NCBI GenBank assembly: GCA_963513935.1
Contig: OY740776.1
Coordinates: 9,516,724-9,580,723, forward strand
Direction: 5' to 3'
DNA length: 64,000 nt
Source: Aphrophora alni
Taxonomy: Eukaryota; Arthropoda; Insecta; Hemiptera; Aphrophoridae
This document shows positions 12,638-23,400 of this stretch, in pieces. Both the position numbers and the translations under genes were made by a program. Below the pieces are notes generated by a model that did no database searches, was not told where the DNA came from, and saw only the letters and a list, made by a program, of their open reading frames with translations. Within the stretch, counting starts at the first letter, position 1. Each line of letters begins with the position of its first letter.

Positions 12638-14581
12638 CTAAAATTGCACTGTTGATGCAGATTTAGCTTTTTTAAAAAAATTATCATCAAAGTTCTGCTC
12701 ATAGCATAGACCCTGCTGCATGGATTTTGCTGTTAAGATTTTTTCCAGAGTATCATCACTTAAATTAGATCTAAACTGGGTTTGTGTTTTAGTCACCATA
12801 CTAAATATGCGTTCACACTCAGCATTACTATGTGGAATAATTAGAATATTTAACATTAGTAATGAAATATTTTTGAATTTGAATAGGCCATCAGCACTCT
12901 TAATTTTACTAATCAAACTCCATTGTGTGTCTAACCTTTCATTATTTAAAATTTTACTTAAATCTTCCAGTTGCAAGTTGCAGAATTCAGACTGAAGTAT
13001 ATCAATTGCTAAATTTCTATCTTCTCCATTCAATAAAATTGGAAATTTATCAATGAAAAATAACACACTTTGAAAGGACGAATTTCTAATTGATGAAAGA
13101 TTTGCAACTCTGGCATGCAGCAAAATATCATTATTTATTGGAAACTTGTGAATGATGTAGTCACATACTTTAATGTAATAATTGCGAACAGAATCATAAA
13201 AAATATTTTTGTCTGCATCCTTAACCAGTTGTAATGATTCAACAGTCTTACTTCCTATGACTAAATCAATATCTGTTTTTTGTTTCTCTTTTGAATGATA
13301 TTCAACTTTAAATATTGATGAAGCTGACATAATGGCTGAAGGCTTAACAAATTTTGACAACAAGTTCTTAAATAAATCTGTTACTAAATTTACATCTTTT
13401 TCAGTAGCTTTGTTTTGAGAGTGCTTTAAATTTGGAATTTTATAATTGTCTAAATTGCATGATGATGATGGTTTTGGTTTATTAACCTCTTCTTTAAAAA
13501 AACTGGTAAGAGGTGCCCATTGTTCCAGGATTCTACTTAAACATTTACCTAGTGATAACCACCGAGTCGAAACATGTTTAATAATTTTTTTTATATCTGT
13601 ATCATGTAATTTTTGAAATCTAATTAAACTCTCCTTCCTTTTTGAGCTCTTTTGGAGGTAATAATAAATGTCGATAATAAAATCTTCTGCATTTATTGGT
13701 AAAGCAACAGCTACTTTTTCAGCTGCTAAATTTATCAAATGACATGAACAACCCATTATAATTAAATTTTGTATATCATCTTGTAAAAATTTGGCTACAC
13801 CACTTTTTTTGCCTATCATTACTGGAGCATTATCGGCGCTAAACGCAATGCAGTTGTTTAACGGTACATTTTCAACTTTTAATTTATCTAAAAGAAGTTC
13901 TGAAATTCTATATCCTGTAGCATCACCGGTTAGATTAGGCACAGACAATAAACCATATTTAATTTGAAACTCATCCTCTAATGAATCTAAATAAGTAACT
14001 ACAATGGGGTAAAGTTTTGAATCGTTCTGGTTGCTACCGTCGGTAGAAATACAAAATGGCGATCTTTTAATTATATTTAAAATTGTATCAACATGTTTCG
14101 TTGATATTTCTCGAATTATGGCAGTTGTTTTTGTGCGAGCACAGGCATATTTTTTAGTGATTTCACTATCGGGAAACATTTTGCGAAATAGGGCACCCGC
14201 ATGATCAGAACTGCTTATAGAAATATTATGTTCTAAAAGAAAATGTGTAAAATAGCATTCTGCTTTTATAATATCGTTTTTTTCTTTTTTAGTACTGAAA
14301 TCAAGTTTCGTATTCTTCTCAATCGAATTGGCACAAGTCTTGTGTTTTTCGGTACTCATATGTTTCACGATGTCTCGTCGACCTCCATGTGCAACAGAAA
14401 AATCACACCGACAAACACTGCAAAAGGAATAAATATTGCCTTTTCTCGATTGTAGTATTGACGGAAACTCTTCGGCAAAAGATTTTTTTAAAACACAATC
14501 GTATTTTCTTTTAGACATTATACACACAACAAAAATAAAACTTGTATTTAACAGTACACCAAAAACTTCAAACACTTTCAC
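12638..14581 (-). CDS. hAT family transposase
   Basis: An uninterrupted 647-codon frame; the more likely start is the second Met at residue 22 (MSKRKYDC), just before the zinc finger. Domains in order: a BED/TTF-like zinc finger with C54, C57, H74 and H80; an RNase-H-like DDE core with the first aspartate at D181 (STDGSNQND) and a second at D250 (FSADNAPVMIGKKSG), followed by the CSCHLINLAA motif; an ISTRWLSLGKCL motif after the inserted helical region; and a C-terminal hAT dimerisation domain near residues 575-625 (IPHSNAECERIFSMV). Such proteins excise and reinsert the element by cut-and-paste. The length suits the family and no lesion is visible, so it could be active. A host-domesticated gene is less likely given the intact inverted repeats and target duplication. 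Confidence 0.92.
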   Translation of the reverse strand: MKVFEVFGVLLNTSFIFVVCIMSKRKYDCVLKKSFAEEFPSILQSRKGNIYSFCSVCRCDFSVAHGGRRDIVKHMSTEKHKTCANSIEKNTKLDFSTKKEKNDIIKAECYFTHFLLEHNISISSSDHAGALFRKMFPDSEITKKYACARTKTTAIIREISTKHVDTILNIIKRSPFCISTDGSNQNDSKLYPIVVTYLDSLEDEFQIKYGLLSVPNLTGDATGYRISELLLDKLKVENVPLNNCIAFSADNAPVMIGKKSGVAKFLQDDIQNLIIMGCSCHLINLAAEKVAVALPINAEDFIIDIYYYLQKSSKRKESLIRFQKLHDTDIKKIIKHVSTRWLSLGKCLSRILEQWAPLTSFFKEEVNKPKPSSSCNLDNYKIPNLKHSQNKATEKDVNLVTDLFKNLLSKFVKPSAIMSASSIFKVEYHSKEKQKTDIDLVIGSKTVESLQLVKDADKNIFYDSVRNYYIKVCDYIIHKFPINNDILLHARVANLSSIRNSSFQSVLFFIDKFPILLNGEDRNLAIDILQSEFCNLQLEDLSKILNNERLDTQWSLISKIKSADGLFKFKNISLLMLNILIIPHSNAECERIFSMVTKTQTQFRSNLSDDTLEKILTAKSMQQGLCYEQNFDDNFFKKAKSASTVQF

Positions 14582-14944
14582 TTTGTTGTTGACGACACAA
14601 TGAAACTCACGTTCTAAACTTCAAACGTATACTGTAACCTGTAACTGTTGAGTGTTGACTGAAGGACAAAGGACAAAGGACGTGAAGGAAGATGTACCGT
14701 TATATTTCAGTTGTAGGCCTTTCTGTGACTAGTGAAAGTGCCTACGAATAGACACGACATCTAACGAATCCAATTCATACAACAGCTAATGGTTGACCTT
14801 GATAAAAATAACACGTGTTTACTTTTACTTAACAAACGAAACAATTGCTTAAATATTTTAGTGGGCAAATGTCTACATTACATGCATCAAACTAAAAATC
14901 TTTCACAATTTTTTCTACTGATATTTATTGTTAATGCCGAATTG

Positions 14945-15030
14945 GGTTAAAATACGGAGAAACTAATTGCAAATACGGAACACAGGAGATTTCATTCAAA
15001 ATACGGAGTCTCCGTCCTAAATACGGAGAA
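14945..15030. promoter_or_regulatory. Subterminal AATACGGAG repeats of the hAT
   Basis: Copies of A-ATACGGA(G) occur near 14951, 14972, 14999 and 15019, with an inverted CTCCGT at 15010. On the left end the related AAATACAGAG lies at 12276-12285. By analogy with Ac/Ds and other hAT elements these are probably transposase-binding sites. Confidence 0.5.
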
Positions 15031-15042
15031 CTGGCAAGTCTG

Positions 15043-15690
15043 AACCCTCCTCTGGATGCCAGGGCACATGGGATTATAAGGATAAATAAAAGTGCAGACA
15101 AACTTGCAAGAATGGGGGACCAGCTACCCCTTTATAGGACTAAAACCATGTTGGTCTTGAAAAATTTCAAAGAAGTAATAAGAAAAGAAAAAGAGGCCAA
15201 GAGAGCAAGCTTATGAGAAAAAATACCTAAGCTAAGAGAGGCCAAAGAACTCCTGAGAAATTATGACAGGAAAAAGTCCTGAGCATGTATCAAGCTGTGT
15301 AAGAATATTTAAAAAAAATTGACAGGATTCCTATAGGGGCATTTTAGATTCAAGGAACACCTTAGAAGTATCAGACTAAAGAATGATGGGACCTGGGGGT
15401 TCTGGAAAGAAGAGGTTCTGCAGATTATGCTTCACACCATTTATTAGTCTAATGTGGTGCAGTGTAATCTAAAGTCTAAAGGGCTAGAAATCTGAGGTGG
15501 TACCAGATTGATGCAGAGGGTATATCCACCCTTACCCCTTCATGTGCTATACTTACAAAAGGAGTTGGGGCTGTTAGGGCTTCTATAGACAACAAATTCC
15601 AGTTGAGTAGAAGTAGGGGGGCACAATATATCTCTTGAAGTGCCTCACAATAATTAACCTTTATATAAACAACAATATACACAGTGGCTC
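15043..15690 (+). pseudogene. LINE RNase H and C-terminal relic, right part
   Basis: Continues the relic ending at 12248. The plus strand reads LLWMPGHMG, then after a shift NKSADKLARMG (RNase H last catalytic Asp region), then a long Lys/Glu-rich helix, and a degraded version of the C-terminal GH-x-x-L-x-x-HL block (GHFRFKEHL near 15330-15360). Multiple stops and frameshifts. I place the 3' end only roughly. Confidence 0.55.
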
Positions 15691-16214
15691 ACTCTTTCAA
15701 TACCACTTTAAAACAGTATAGTACTGTATATTTAAATGTTTAGAATTTCTTTAACTGTAGAACTGGTAATCATTTTTCGTAAAATTCTAAGAGCTTTTGA
15801 CGGAAATTGCATCCATTTTTTATTATTTAATGTTACATTGTTTATAAAAATCATGAATACTAAGTTTTATATATAGTGTTATTCATAAAACTCCAAATAA
15901 CATGCTTATGCAACAATATTAAAAATTACCTTTTTTTATGATGCCGAGTTCCACTTGTGGAAAATCGAAAAAGATGTTTCATTATTTAAAAGTGTAAAAC
16001 ACTTAACTTGAAGAATAATTTTTCAAAATCTGAGAAAAAGAAAATGTGCATAATATTACTGAAAATAAAAAGCTATTTACATAACATAAGTTATTTAAAC
16101 AAAATAATTGAAATTTGAATAAAATGATGCTATGTGCATAGGAAAACAGTAATGAATAAAATCCTGCAAAACTACTGCAATTTTTAAGGCAGACAATTTA
16201 AAATAACTTCAGAC
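15691..16214. other. Non-coding AT-rich stretch
   Basis: Nothing recognised between the two LINE relics. Confidence 0.4.
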
Positions 16215-17146
16215 CCTAATTCAAAAGGCTATGTTAGAATTTTTAGACTGGTTTGTTGCAAATGGTTAATAATTAAATAGTAACAAAACCAAAAATTATT
16301 AAATTTCAAATCTAGCATAGGAGGCATTCATCAGAGCTAAATTTTGATGGCAAAGAACATATTTCTGTACAAGCAACAAAATTTTTGGGGCTCCTTTAGA
16401 CATGAATTTATACTGGAAAACATATTTACACATACTCTGTAATTCTTAGAGAGCTTAATGTTTCCAAATGTCCATATCAAGGAGTACAGTAGATCTAAAA
16501 AAATAAATTATTTATCATGAAAGCTTTTGCTCAATAACGCAAATGGTATCTTACTGTGGGGTTGTGCAATAGATATTGATACAATTTTTAAACCAGAGAA
16601 AAATATACGGCTGTATGATCTTTTATTTAAAAAATATATTTCCTGCAAACCTCTGTATAAAAAAAATTGTAAATATTGATACTTTCATCTATGTATATTC
16701 TAGAGATTATTTTGTTTATTAAAAGTAATTACCCTGAGGTGAACGACAAATAAAAGAAGCTTCAATATAATACAAATTAATAAATTAAGTTGCCAAAATA
16801 TCGCCTAAACATAGCAAAAAACTATTGAATTTAGAGGTGAACAATTTTTTAATAATCTTCTGATACTTTAAAAAAAAAAGAGTTTCTCAATTTTTAAGAG
16901 ATCACTGACAAACAAAAATTTGGTATTTCTGCAAACAAAAGCTTATTATAGTGTCAAGGAGTATTTAAATGATAAATTTATATAAGTATTTGCAAGTTGA
17001 ATGAACACATAATTATTGTGTTATGAAAGTGTATGTGTAGTATTAGTATGTTTTGTTTTGTATTGTCTGTTATTTGAGTTTAGGACAATGTTACAAGTTT
17101 TATAGCTTTTGCTATTTGTAAAATGTTATGTGACAATAAACTAAAC
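16215..17146 (+). pseudogene. LINE reverse transcriptase C-terminal relic with 3' end
   Basis: The plus-strand translation, with many stops and shifts, follows the C-terminal half of a non-LTR reverse transcriptase. It shows WFVANG-x-x-LNSNKTK near 16240-16290, the FLG-like GAPLDMNLYWKTY at 16385-16425, the GILLWG-type motif near 16545-16565, and the closing KAYYSVKEYLND block at 16938-16975. An AATAAA near 17134 and an A-rich end suggest the original 3' terminus. The style (no endonuclease or RNase H visible here, short tail after the KAYYSV block) is that of Jockey/CR1-like elements. Dead copy. Confidence 0.65.
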
Positions 17147-18646
17147 TAACCCCTCATTTCAGTTCCAACTTTTGAAAACAACATATTTTAAATTAATATT
17201 AACATACAAAATTAAAATTAAAATCTCGGCTATGAATCGATATTAGGGAAAAAATTAGTGTTGTCTATAGTTTTTGAAGTCTACATATGCATATAAATTG
17301 TGGTATTACCAGTAAATAGAATTTCAGTTGTGCCTTTATCAGTTCTATGTTTAAATAAACTTAATGTAAAAAATACATATAACATATATTAACATAATTA
17401 CATAAAATAGTATACAATTATATACCTGAACAAGACAGGATTATTACAATTGAGCAACTGCCACAAATGACACATTTGAATTTACAACGTGTAGCTGAGA
17501 AAATCTCCCACAGATTAAAAGGAATTGTACACTAAAAGATGTTGAAGATTCCTCTTAAATGCTATTTAGTCTTCAATAATTTTAATATTTATTGGGAGTT
17601 TGTTAATAACCTGTCTAAGGAGGCAATTTTCTAGACTTATCAAAACTGTTTTGCTTAAGGTCACTTTGATGATGTCTGGTATGATAGCTATGTATTATTG
17701 GATTACACTAAATTGTACACAAGTTTTTTGAATTATGTATATTCTAAACATCAAATGCAATCTATTAAATTGCTTATATTTGACAGAAAAATAGGATTTT
17801 GATACTTGAAAGGGTCTTTTCCTAGCTTAAGGATTTATGCTAAAAAAATGTTTAGCTGGCAGTGTGTATTTAGTAGAGAGAGGCTGTGCTATTAAGAGAG
17901 AACTGTTAAGATGAATCTAACACAAGACTACATAAAGGTGTAGATCCAGCCTGGGTACACTTGTACTCACCTTACGTTTAAAAGTTGTAACTTTTATAAA
18001 ATATGACCTTAAGGGTTCATATGTAAATGTTACTTTTAAAAAAAATGAAAAAATGAATTTAATTTTACTATTATATTTAAAATTTTAAAGATTGCACAGC
18101 TTTATGGGTAACAGACGAGTTCTCGTCAATTTTGAAAAGTTACTAATCTTCTATGAATTTAAATTGAATTTTGATCTCAGGGTGCGAATTCTGTCAAAAA
18201 GTGTACTTTCAGTGATTTTTAGGTTTTAATGGAATGAGAGCACTTGAACTGAAATTTTAACATAAATATTTATTAAACATGAAACATTTATACATTCAAA
18301 TTTATCATCTTCATAAAAATTGTATCATGGAAATCACTTATTACTAACATCCTATCTGAATTTTACTTGCCTTTTGCCAAGGTCTAATTTCATTTAAAAA
18401 TGTTAAATTTACTTTAAATTGCAATTATCTATTTTCTTTTATGAATTTGAAAATATTCAAAATTATTGGTTACTTTATTTATCTGAATGCAATATAAAAA
18501 AATTAACTATGTCAGTAACCTACTTGGTATTCAGACTGAAAAATTTACTTAATTAAAAATGATTAAATTTATAACTAACACAACAAAGAACATAATAAAT
18601 TTTATATAAAATACAAATTTAGATATGGCGTGTTGTATAACACGTG
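17147..18646. other. AT-rich stretch without a gene
   Basis: No gene or structured repeat recognised; possibly intron of the receptor-like gene on the minus strand. Confidence 0.35.
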
Positions 18647-18793
18647 TTACCAATATCTTGGAGTGTCCTTGTCCACAATGTAATCTAGTCGAGGTTCTAT
18701 GTCCTGCATGGTAGTTTCACCATTGAGATTACTTTTACCACACTTCCGATTTCGTAAAAGTTTATACTGCGATTTTTCATCACCATTGTTCGT
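18647..18793 (-). CDS. Candidate terminal coding exon, unknown gene
   Basis: On the minus strand a plausible acceptor (GCGTTAG, exon from 18793) is followed by 48 open codons to TAA (18649-18647). The peptide is hydrophilic and coding-like (KLLRNRKCGKSN, then METHIONINE-Q-D-I-E-P-R-L-D-Y and a Trp at the end), and codon composition is richer than its surroundings. I do not recognise it. It lies on the same strand and downstream of the mGluR-like exon at 19522-19735, so it could be a 3' exon of that gene. The phases do not join directly (phase 1 exit versus phase 0 entry), so at least one further exon would be needed. Confidence 0.3.
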   Translation of the reverse strand, partial: TNNGDEKSQYKLLRNRKCGKSNLNGETTMQDIEPRLDYIVDKDTPRYW

Positions 18794-19521
18794 CTAACGC
18801 ATGTGAAATACGATAGTCTTTTTGTCTTTGTACTTCACACCACGTGTTCAATACAAAAAAAAATCTAATTCGTTCCGCTATTTTTAAACTAATACTGTTT
18901 CAATACATAAAAATATTGTTCTTTGTACTTATTAGAGTGTCTCTCCACTATAAGTCCTTCACAAAAAAACTATTTCTTATACATTTTACATTTTTAACGA
19001 GAAACTCGGTGAGCTACATTTCACAACCTTCACCTCCAAGCTCTGTTCTAAGACTGTCTTGAATCACATGGCTTTGGTCGAATATCCGGTCTCCCGGTTA
19101 ACGCTGCGTATGCGATATACTCAATTAACGTTATATTCAAATAACTACTCACTTCATTAAAGTGTCCGAACACATCATTATACAAAACATACAATTGATA
19201 AACACTTTCTATCATTAAATTATCTTAAAACTATACATCATTATTTATTTATGTTTGGAAATCTATTTTAATTATGAATTTACTCTGTTTAACATTGAAA
19301 ATCATTAGACACGCTTTTGACTTAAAGTCACCCCACTACCATTACCCGCGATTTTAAAATATTTAATTAACTAACCTCTTATAGGTATTACAAAGTAAAA
19401 GCTAGTTTGTATGACAACCCTGCTTTTTCATTATGGCTAATAGTATTAAAGTTCACATTTGATTTACACAGTCAAAGAATTTCTTATACACTAAATGGAA
19501 AATTAACAAAACAAAACTTAC

Positions 19522-19735
19522 CTATGTGTTTCGACTCGTTAAAAGCTTCCAGAATAATCCTTGTCAGTATAGGATACACTGTGCAAATAACAATGAGCAC
19601 TATAGGGTATCCAAACGCAATCATATAGGAGGTGTCAATGTAAGATGAGCAAATGAGCAGATTATCCTCCCTCGTAGAGTAATGATGTATAGCTCTAGGT
19701 GATGATACTATCATCCAAACAATGTTTATTTTAAT
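19522..19735 (-). pseudogene. mGluR-like exon: TM4-TM5 region
   Basis: Minus-strand exon of 214 nt, acceptor TATTTTTAG before 19735 and donor GTAAGT after 19522. It encodes IVWMIV, then a TREDNLL motif, CSSYIDTSYMIAF, a hydrophobic helix (PIVLIVICTVY) and NESKHIG. This matches the extracellular loop 2, TM5 and intracellular loop 3 of class C GPCRs, specifically metabotropic glutamate receptors, as I know the family. The exon itself is open. Entry phase 0, exit phase 1, the latter splitting the Gly of KHIG. The following TM6-TM7 exon is not seen in the window. I list it as a pseudogene because its two partner exons carry stops and the TM1-TM3 exon is absent; a functional gene with unseen exons cannot be excluded. 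Confidence 0.75.
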
Positions 19736-19797
19736 CTAAAAATACAAAATATGAACTATACACACTGCCAGGAAGTCTTAAAATAATGTGTTTAAAA

Positions 19798-19995
19798 AAT
19801 AGGGGATCCTATAAGAAAATTTAGAGCAGACTGCCATAATGGAAAAATAGTGGGTGATGTGAAAAAATTGGTGTAATACCTCTAGTTTTAACTCAAAAAA
19901 TCGTGGTACCTTTTACAGTTTTTAAGTAACTTTTATACTCATCGAATAAAACAGTGGTCACACCTGTTTCAATCATCCAGTATATTCTAAAAAGT
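19798..19995 (-). repeat. Dispersed repeat A, copy 1 (mariner-type end)
   Basis: Diverged partner of 27155-27365. Both start TCTTAAAATAATG and share AAATTTAGAGC, GGTAATACCTCTA-like, TCGAAT-AAACAGTGG and ACCTGTTTCAATC. They end CC(A/T)GTA, whose complement TAC(A/T)GGA-GATTGAAACAGG resembles a Tc1/mariner terminal repeat next to a TA target. No coding capacity. Confidence 0.6.
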
Positions 19996-20103
19996 CATTA
20001 ACATTAAATGGAGATAAATTTACACATACAGTATTAACATAATTCTTAAAATCTGAAACGTTTAAAAGTATTCTATAATAAGTTTTACATTTTTATACTC
20101 AGT

Positions 20104-22156
20104 TCAACAAAGCATGTCTGGAATATGGTCAATTCCATCATATCGGATATCAGACACTGGTATTTTTTTTGCTACTTGTCGTGGCAATTTAGAAGCTGGT
20201 TGAGGACTCATATTTTCTGCGCTTAGACGACCTCTTTTCTTTTGAGTTATTTTACCACTCTTTGTTAATGCAAAGGCAATATGTGATTGTAACTGCAAGA
20301 GAGTATAGCTTGGTTTGCATTTACATTGGTTGCAGTGTTGTCTGTACAAAAGCCAACTATTTGTAACAGAAATACTAATGCACCATAACATAATTCTGGT
20401 ATACCATTTTCTGGATTTTATATCTGTTCTGTACAATTCTACTAGCATATCAATAAGATCATCACCTCCCATATATTTATTATATTCTTCAACTATATTC
20501 GGTCTTTGAATGTCAATAAATTTTCTTTCCGCTGCACTATAACTCTTACATGTACTCAAAGGTTCAATGGAGGCATAAGAAGATAAGAAATTGATAGACT
20601 TTCTATCAAATCCACCTAACTAATGACAAATTGTGTTCCTTTTCTACTCGCCAGTCATAAGAACCCCTTCCATTCTTTTTTAGTCCAACCTCTGATTTTA
20701 GACAACATCCTCCTATGCGGTCTTGTCGCACAGTACCAACAAATAAAATTCCCCTTTCTTTCAATGCTAGTGCAAGACTTAAAGAAGAAAACCAATTGTC
20801 AGTGGCAACTTTAAATTGCTGGTGGGTTGGTACGTTTTCAAGCCCATAATCTTTGCATGCATTTTTACCAACATATATTGCAAATGCGTAGATTATACCA
20901 GATTGTCCAGCTCTAGTGAACACTTTATAACCCCATTTGTGAGGTTTATTTCTTACATATTGTTTTAGAACATGGCGCCCTTTGAACGGAATAATTTGTT
21001 CATCCACACAATTATATTCTTCCGGAGGAATCTGATTTAGAGCATTTGATATTTCTGACAATAGAGGTCGAACCTTATACAATTTATCAAAATTTTCATC
21101 ACTGGGTTTTGGCATTTTTTGATTGTCAGCTAAATGAAATGATTGTAACAGCTGAAAAAAATGATTGCGGCTTATAATATCTGCCACTGGAGGATATCTA
21201 CATTCCCGAGACCATAGTCTCATAGATGGCATTTGAACAATTCCAATTTGTAGCCATATGCCAATAATTTTTTTGTATTCCTTCTGAGATGAATTTTCCC
21301 CTATTTTTTGTAAAAAGTAAAAGTTAGATTGTTCTGAAATTAAACTGAAAATATCTTCTGAAAAAAATAACATAAAATATTCTAATGGGCTCGTTTTTGT
21401 AATGGAGGATCCGGAAGGGATCCTAACCATTGTGTATTCGGAGGATTAAATTCACTTTTTCTGAATGTCCATTCTTTCTTTGTCTGATTCTTTGAAGTCT
21501 TTTCTTAACTACGAATTCTGAAAAAGAAACGAAAGATTGTTGCAGCTGTTTTTAAAAGGTAAAATTAAAATTGTTCAATTATTGACAGAAAGTCCTAAAT
21601 CGGATTAAATATATTATAATGCACTATTTAAATTTTATTAGGCAAGACACAGTAAAAACTAGCCTAGGCCTACGGCCAAAAATAACACACAAATTGGTTA
21701 ACCAAAGAAATTCCAGATATCTAGGTTATATAATAACTAGATTTTATTATTAAATTTTTCTCAGGAATCATGATTTTTATTTAAAACTAACTGAAAGTTG
21801 ACTATAGGCCTAAAAATCTGGAGATGAAGTAGCCTAAAATCGAAACTAACCTATCAAAAATCATTATCACCAATCTACAATTAAAGATTAAAAAAAAAAT
21901 ATCAAATCTAAAAACTTACATGATTTTCAAGCAAATTAGGTTCTTTATTATTTTCCTCGATATTTTCACTTAATTGCAATTCATAATTTTGGTCATTTGG
22001 CTGCAATAATTTTGTAATTACTTCAAGTTCATTTTCGGGTTCATCTTCTTCTTCAGATTCACTTTCAATAGGAAAATTGCCAAATACTTCAATAAATTCA
22101 TTGTCATTAAGTTTTAAATATTTATAAATGTCAGTATCATCTAGATGTTTAGACAT
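20104..22156 (-). pseudogene. piggyBac transposase, broken, with one intron
   Basis: Three minus-strand pieces make one piggyBac-type transposase. An acidic N-terminal exon (22156-21920, MSKHLDDTDIYKYL, with a run ESESEEEDEPE) ends at a good donor (CAT|GTAAGT). A central part (21519-20606) has DEQIIPFKGR carrying the first catalytic Asp and TDNWFSS carrying the second. A C-terminal part (to 20104) has YNKYMGGDDLID with the third Asp, and an RKWY motif. The central part is shifted near 21400 (the normal WLGS-x-PDPP block is in another frame), and a 1-nt shift plus stop near 20606 separates it from the C-terminal part. These enzymes cut and paste at TTAA; I found no convincing TTAA-flanked ends, only a weak shared CACTGCCA near 19764 and 22313. 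The usual C-terminal cysteine-rich domain is not evident. It occupies the intron between two mGluR-like exons. Confidence 0.85.
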
Positions 22157-23001
22157 TTTAGCCTTATTTAAAAAACAGAACCACTATTTATCAAACAAAC
22201 ATAAGTAAACACTCACGACAACATCAGAGCATAACCTTCCAACTGGTGATAAACCAATGACAAATGACCATTATATCCGAATGTGACACATATAAGTCGA
22301 AATATCAATGGCAGTGCTTTCAATGTTACACTCTATTGGATTATTTTGATATTAAATAGATGTAGCTTGAATTTCCACCTCTCCTACGAAATTTAAAAAA
22401 AAAAAAAAATTACACATTGGTAAATAAGGGAATAATGAAATAGTTCATTAAATATAGCCAAGGAAACGCGTGTGATGTCTACGTCACAATGGGTTAGTGA
22501 GGATGTATGAGCCCACAGTAGGCTGTTAACATTGTGGAAAGTTTGTATGTCTTTAAAAGGCACAATGTACAGATAATGGTATTATTTTTGTGTTTTTTGA
22601 AACAGTGAATTTTTATAAAAATATTTAAACTTAAATATCTATTTACTCAACTGAGAACCCAATACAATAATAAACAGTTGAAATGTACAAACAATTATAA
22701 ACCAAGACATCAAATATTTTGTAGTTATTTATTTTTAATATTATTTAGCATATTAGTAATTTACAATATTCAATACTAGGATGGTGGAGGGAGAAGAAGG
22801 GTGTGAGTGTACTAGAGAGGGATAAAAGTCTAAATCCATCGTTGATTATAAGAACAATTGAGTAAAAATCAGTAGAAGGGGCAGTATATACAAGATCTTC
22901 ATTTCAACTACAAAGTAGGAATCTCATAAGTTCATTGCGATGAAACACGACGTGTTATTTATATTTCAACAGAAAACTATTAAAATCAATCCAAAGCTTA
23001 C
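22157..23001. other. Intronic AT-rich DNA of the mGluR-like gene
   Basis: No TM1-TM3 exon recognised on the minus strand here. Nothing else identified. Confidence 0.4.
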
Positions 23002-23138
23002 CTGATATTGTGTGCAATTGAAGCAATGCTAGCAAAAACTCTCTCCTTCAACGTACTTCTTCTTGGCTTGTCCTAGTTCACAAGGCAAACTGCAAACTGA
23101 TTCAGGCGGTTGTTGTTGGTGGAGCTTAAACTGAATAT
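23002..23138 (-). pseudogene. mGluR-like exon: cysteine-rich domain, with in-frame TAG
   Basis: Minus-strand exon of 137 nt between acceptor CCCTGTTGCAG and donor GTAAGC. It encodes IQFK, a Gln/Pro run, then SVCSLPCELGQAKK and, after YVEGES, the HCFNCTQYQ block. This is the characteristic cysteine-rich linker of metabotropic glutamate receptors, between ligand-binding domain and TM1. Entry phase 1 matches the exit of 28116-28265 (the split codon gives Asp); exit phase 0. Two lesions: an in-frame TAG at 23031-23029 where the family has a conserved Trp (C-W-H-C), and Phe where a conserved Cys is expected just before it. Confidence 0.85.
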
Positions 23139-23284
23139 CTGCAACAGGGTAAAATATAGCTGTCAATGAAGTGAAGATTGCGCTTCGTTATGTTTTTTTT
23201 TATTTTATTTTTTTTTTTTACTAATATGAGTCATGTTTTTTAAGCAAGATTCATTTTAAAATAAAAAGAACACTGTTTAAATTT

Positions 23285-23400
23285 AAGAGAATATAAATGG
23301 TGCAAAAATATTGCACAAACATTCTCACTCACCCATCCTTGAAACTAAATAAAAATCAATCAAAATTATTCATCACTAAAAAAGTCAGTTAAAAAAAGAA
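23285..23400. repeat. Dispersed repeat B, copy 1
   Basis: Shares ATTGCACAAACATTCTCACTCACCC and TCA-(C/T)-(T/C)-A-AAAAGTCAG-type segments with 46125-46215 and 53455-53560. No coding capacity; the family is undefined. Confidence 0.6.

Larger units (their letters stand above)
12249..15042 (-). mobile_element. hAT transposon, 2794 bp, apparently complete
   Basis: Terminal inverted repeats are CAGACTTGCCAG at 12249-12260 and its complement at 15031-15042. The flanks carry a 6-bp direct duplication AACCCT (12243-12248 and 15043-15048). The empty site is recoverable, because the LINE RNase H frame continues across the insertion (K-V-T-L-L-W-M-P-G-H), which confirms both ends and the duplication. 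The element encodes one long transposase. Its right end holds several copies of AATACGGAG, typical of the subterminal binding sites in hAT elements. This is the best-preserved transposon in the window. Confidence 0.9.

Noticed and set aside
12720..12995. Plus-strand 91-codon gene
   Set aside because: Antisense of the hAT transposase dimerisation region.
19757..22330. CACTGCCA as piggyBac terminal repeats
   Set aside because: Only about 8 bp agree and no TTAA lies next to either, so the ends cannot be placed.
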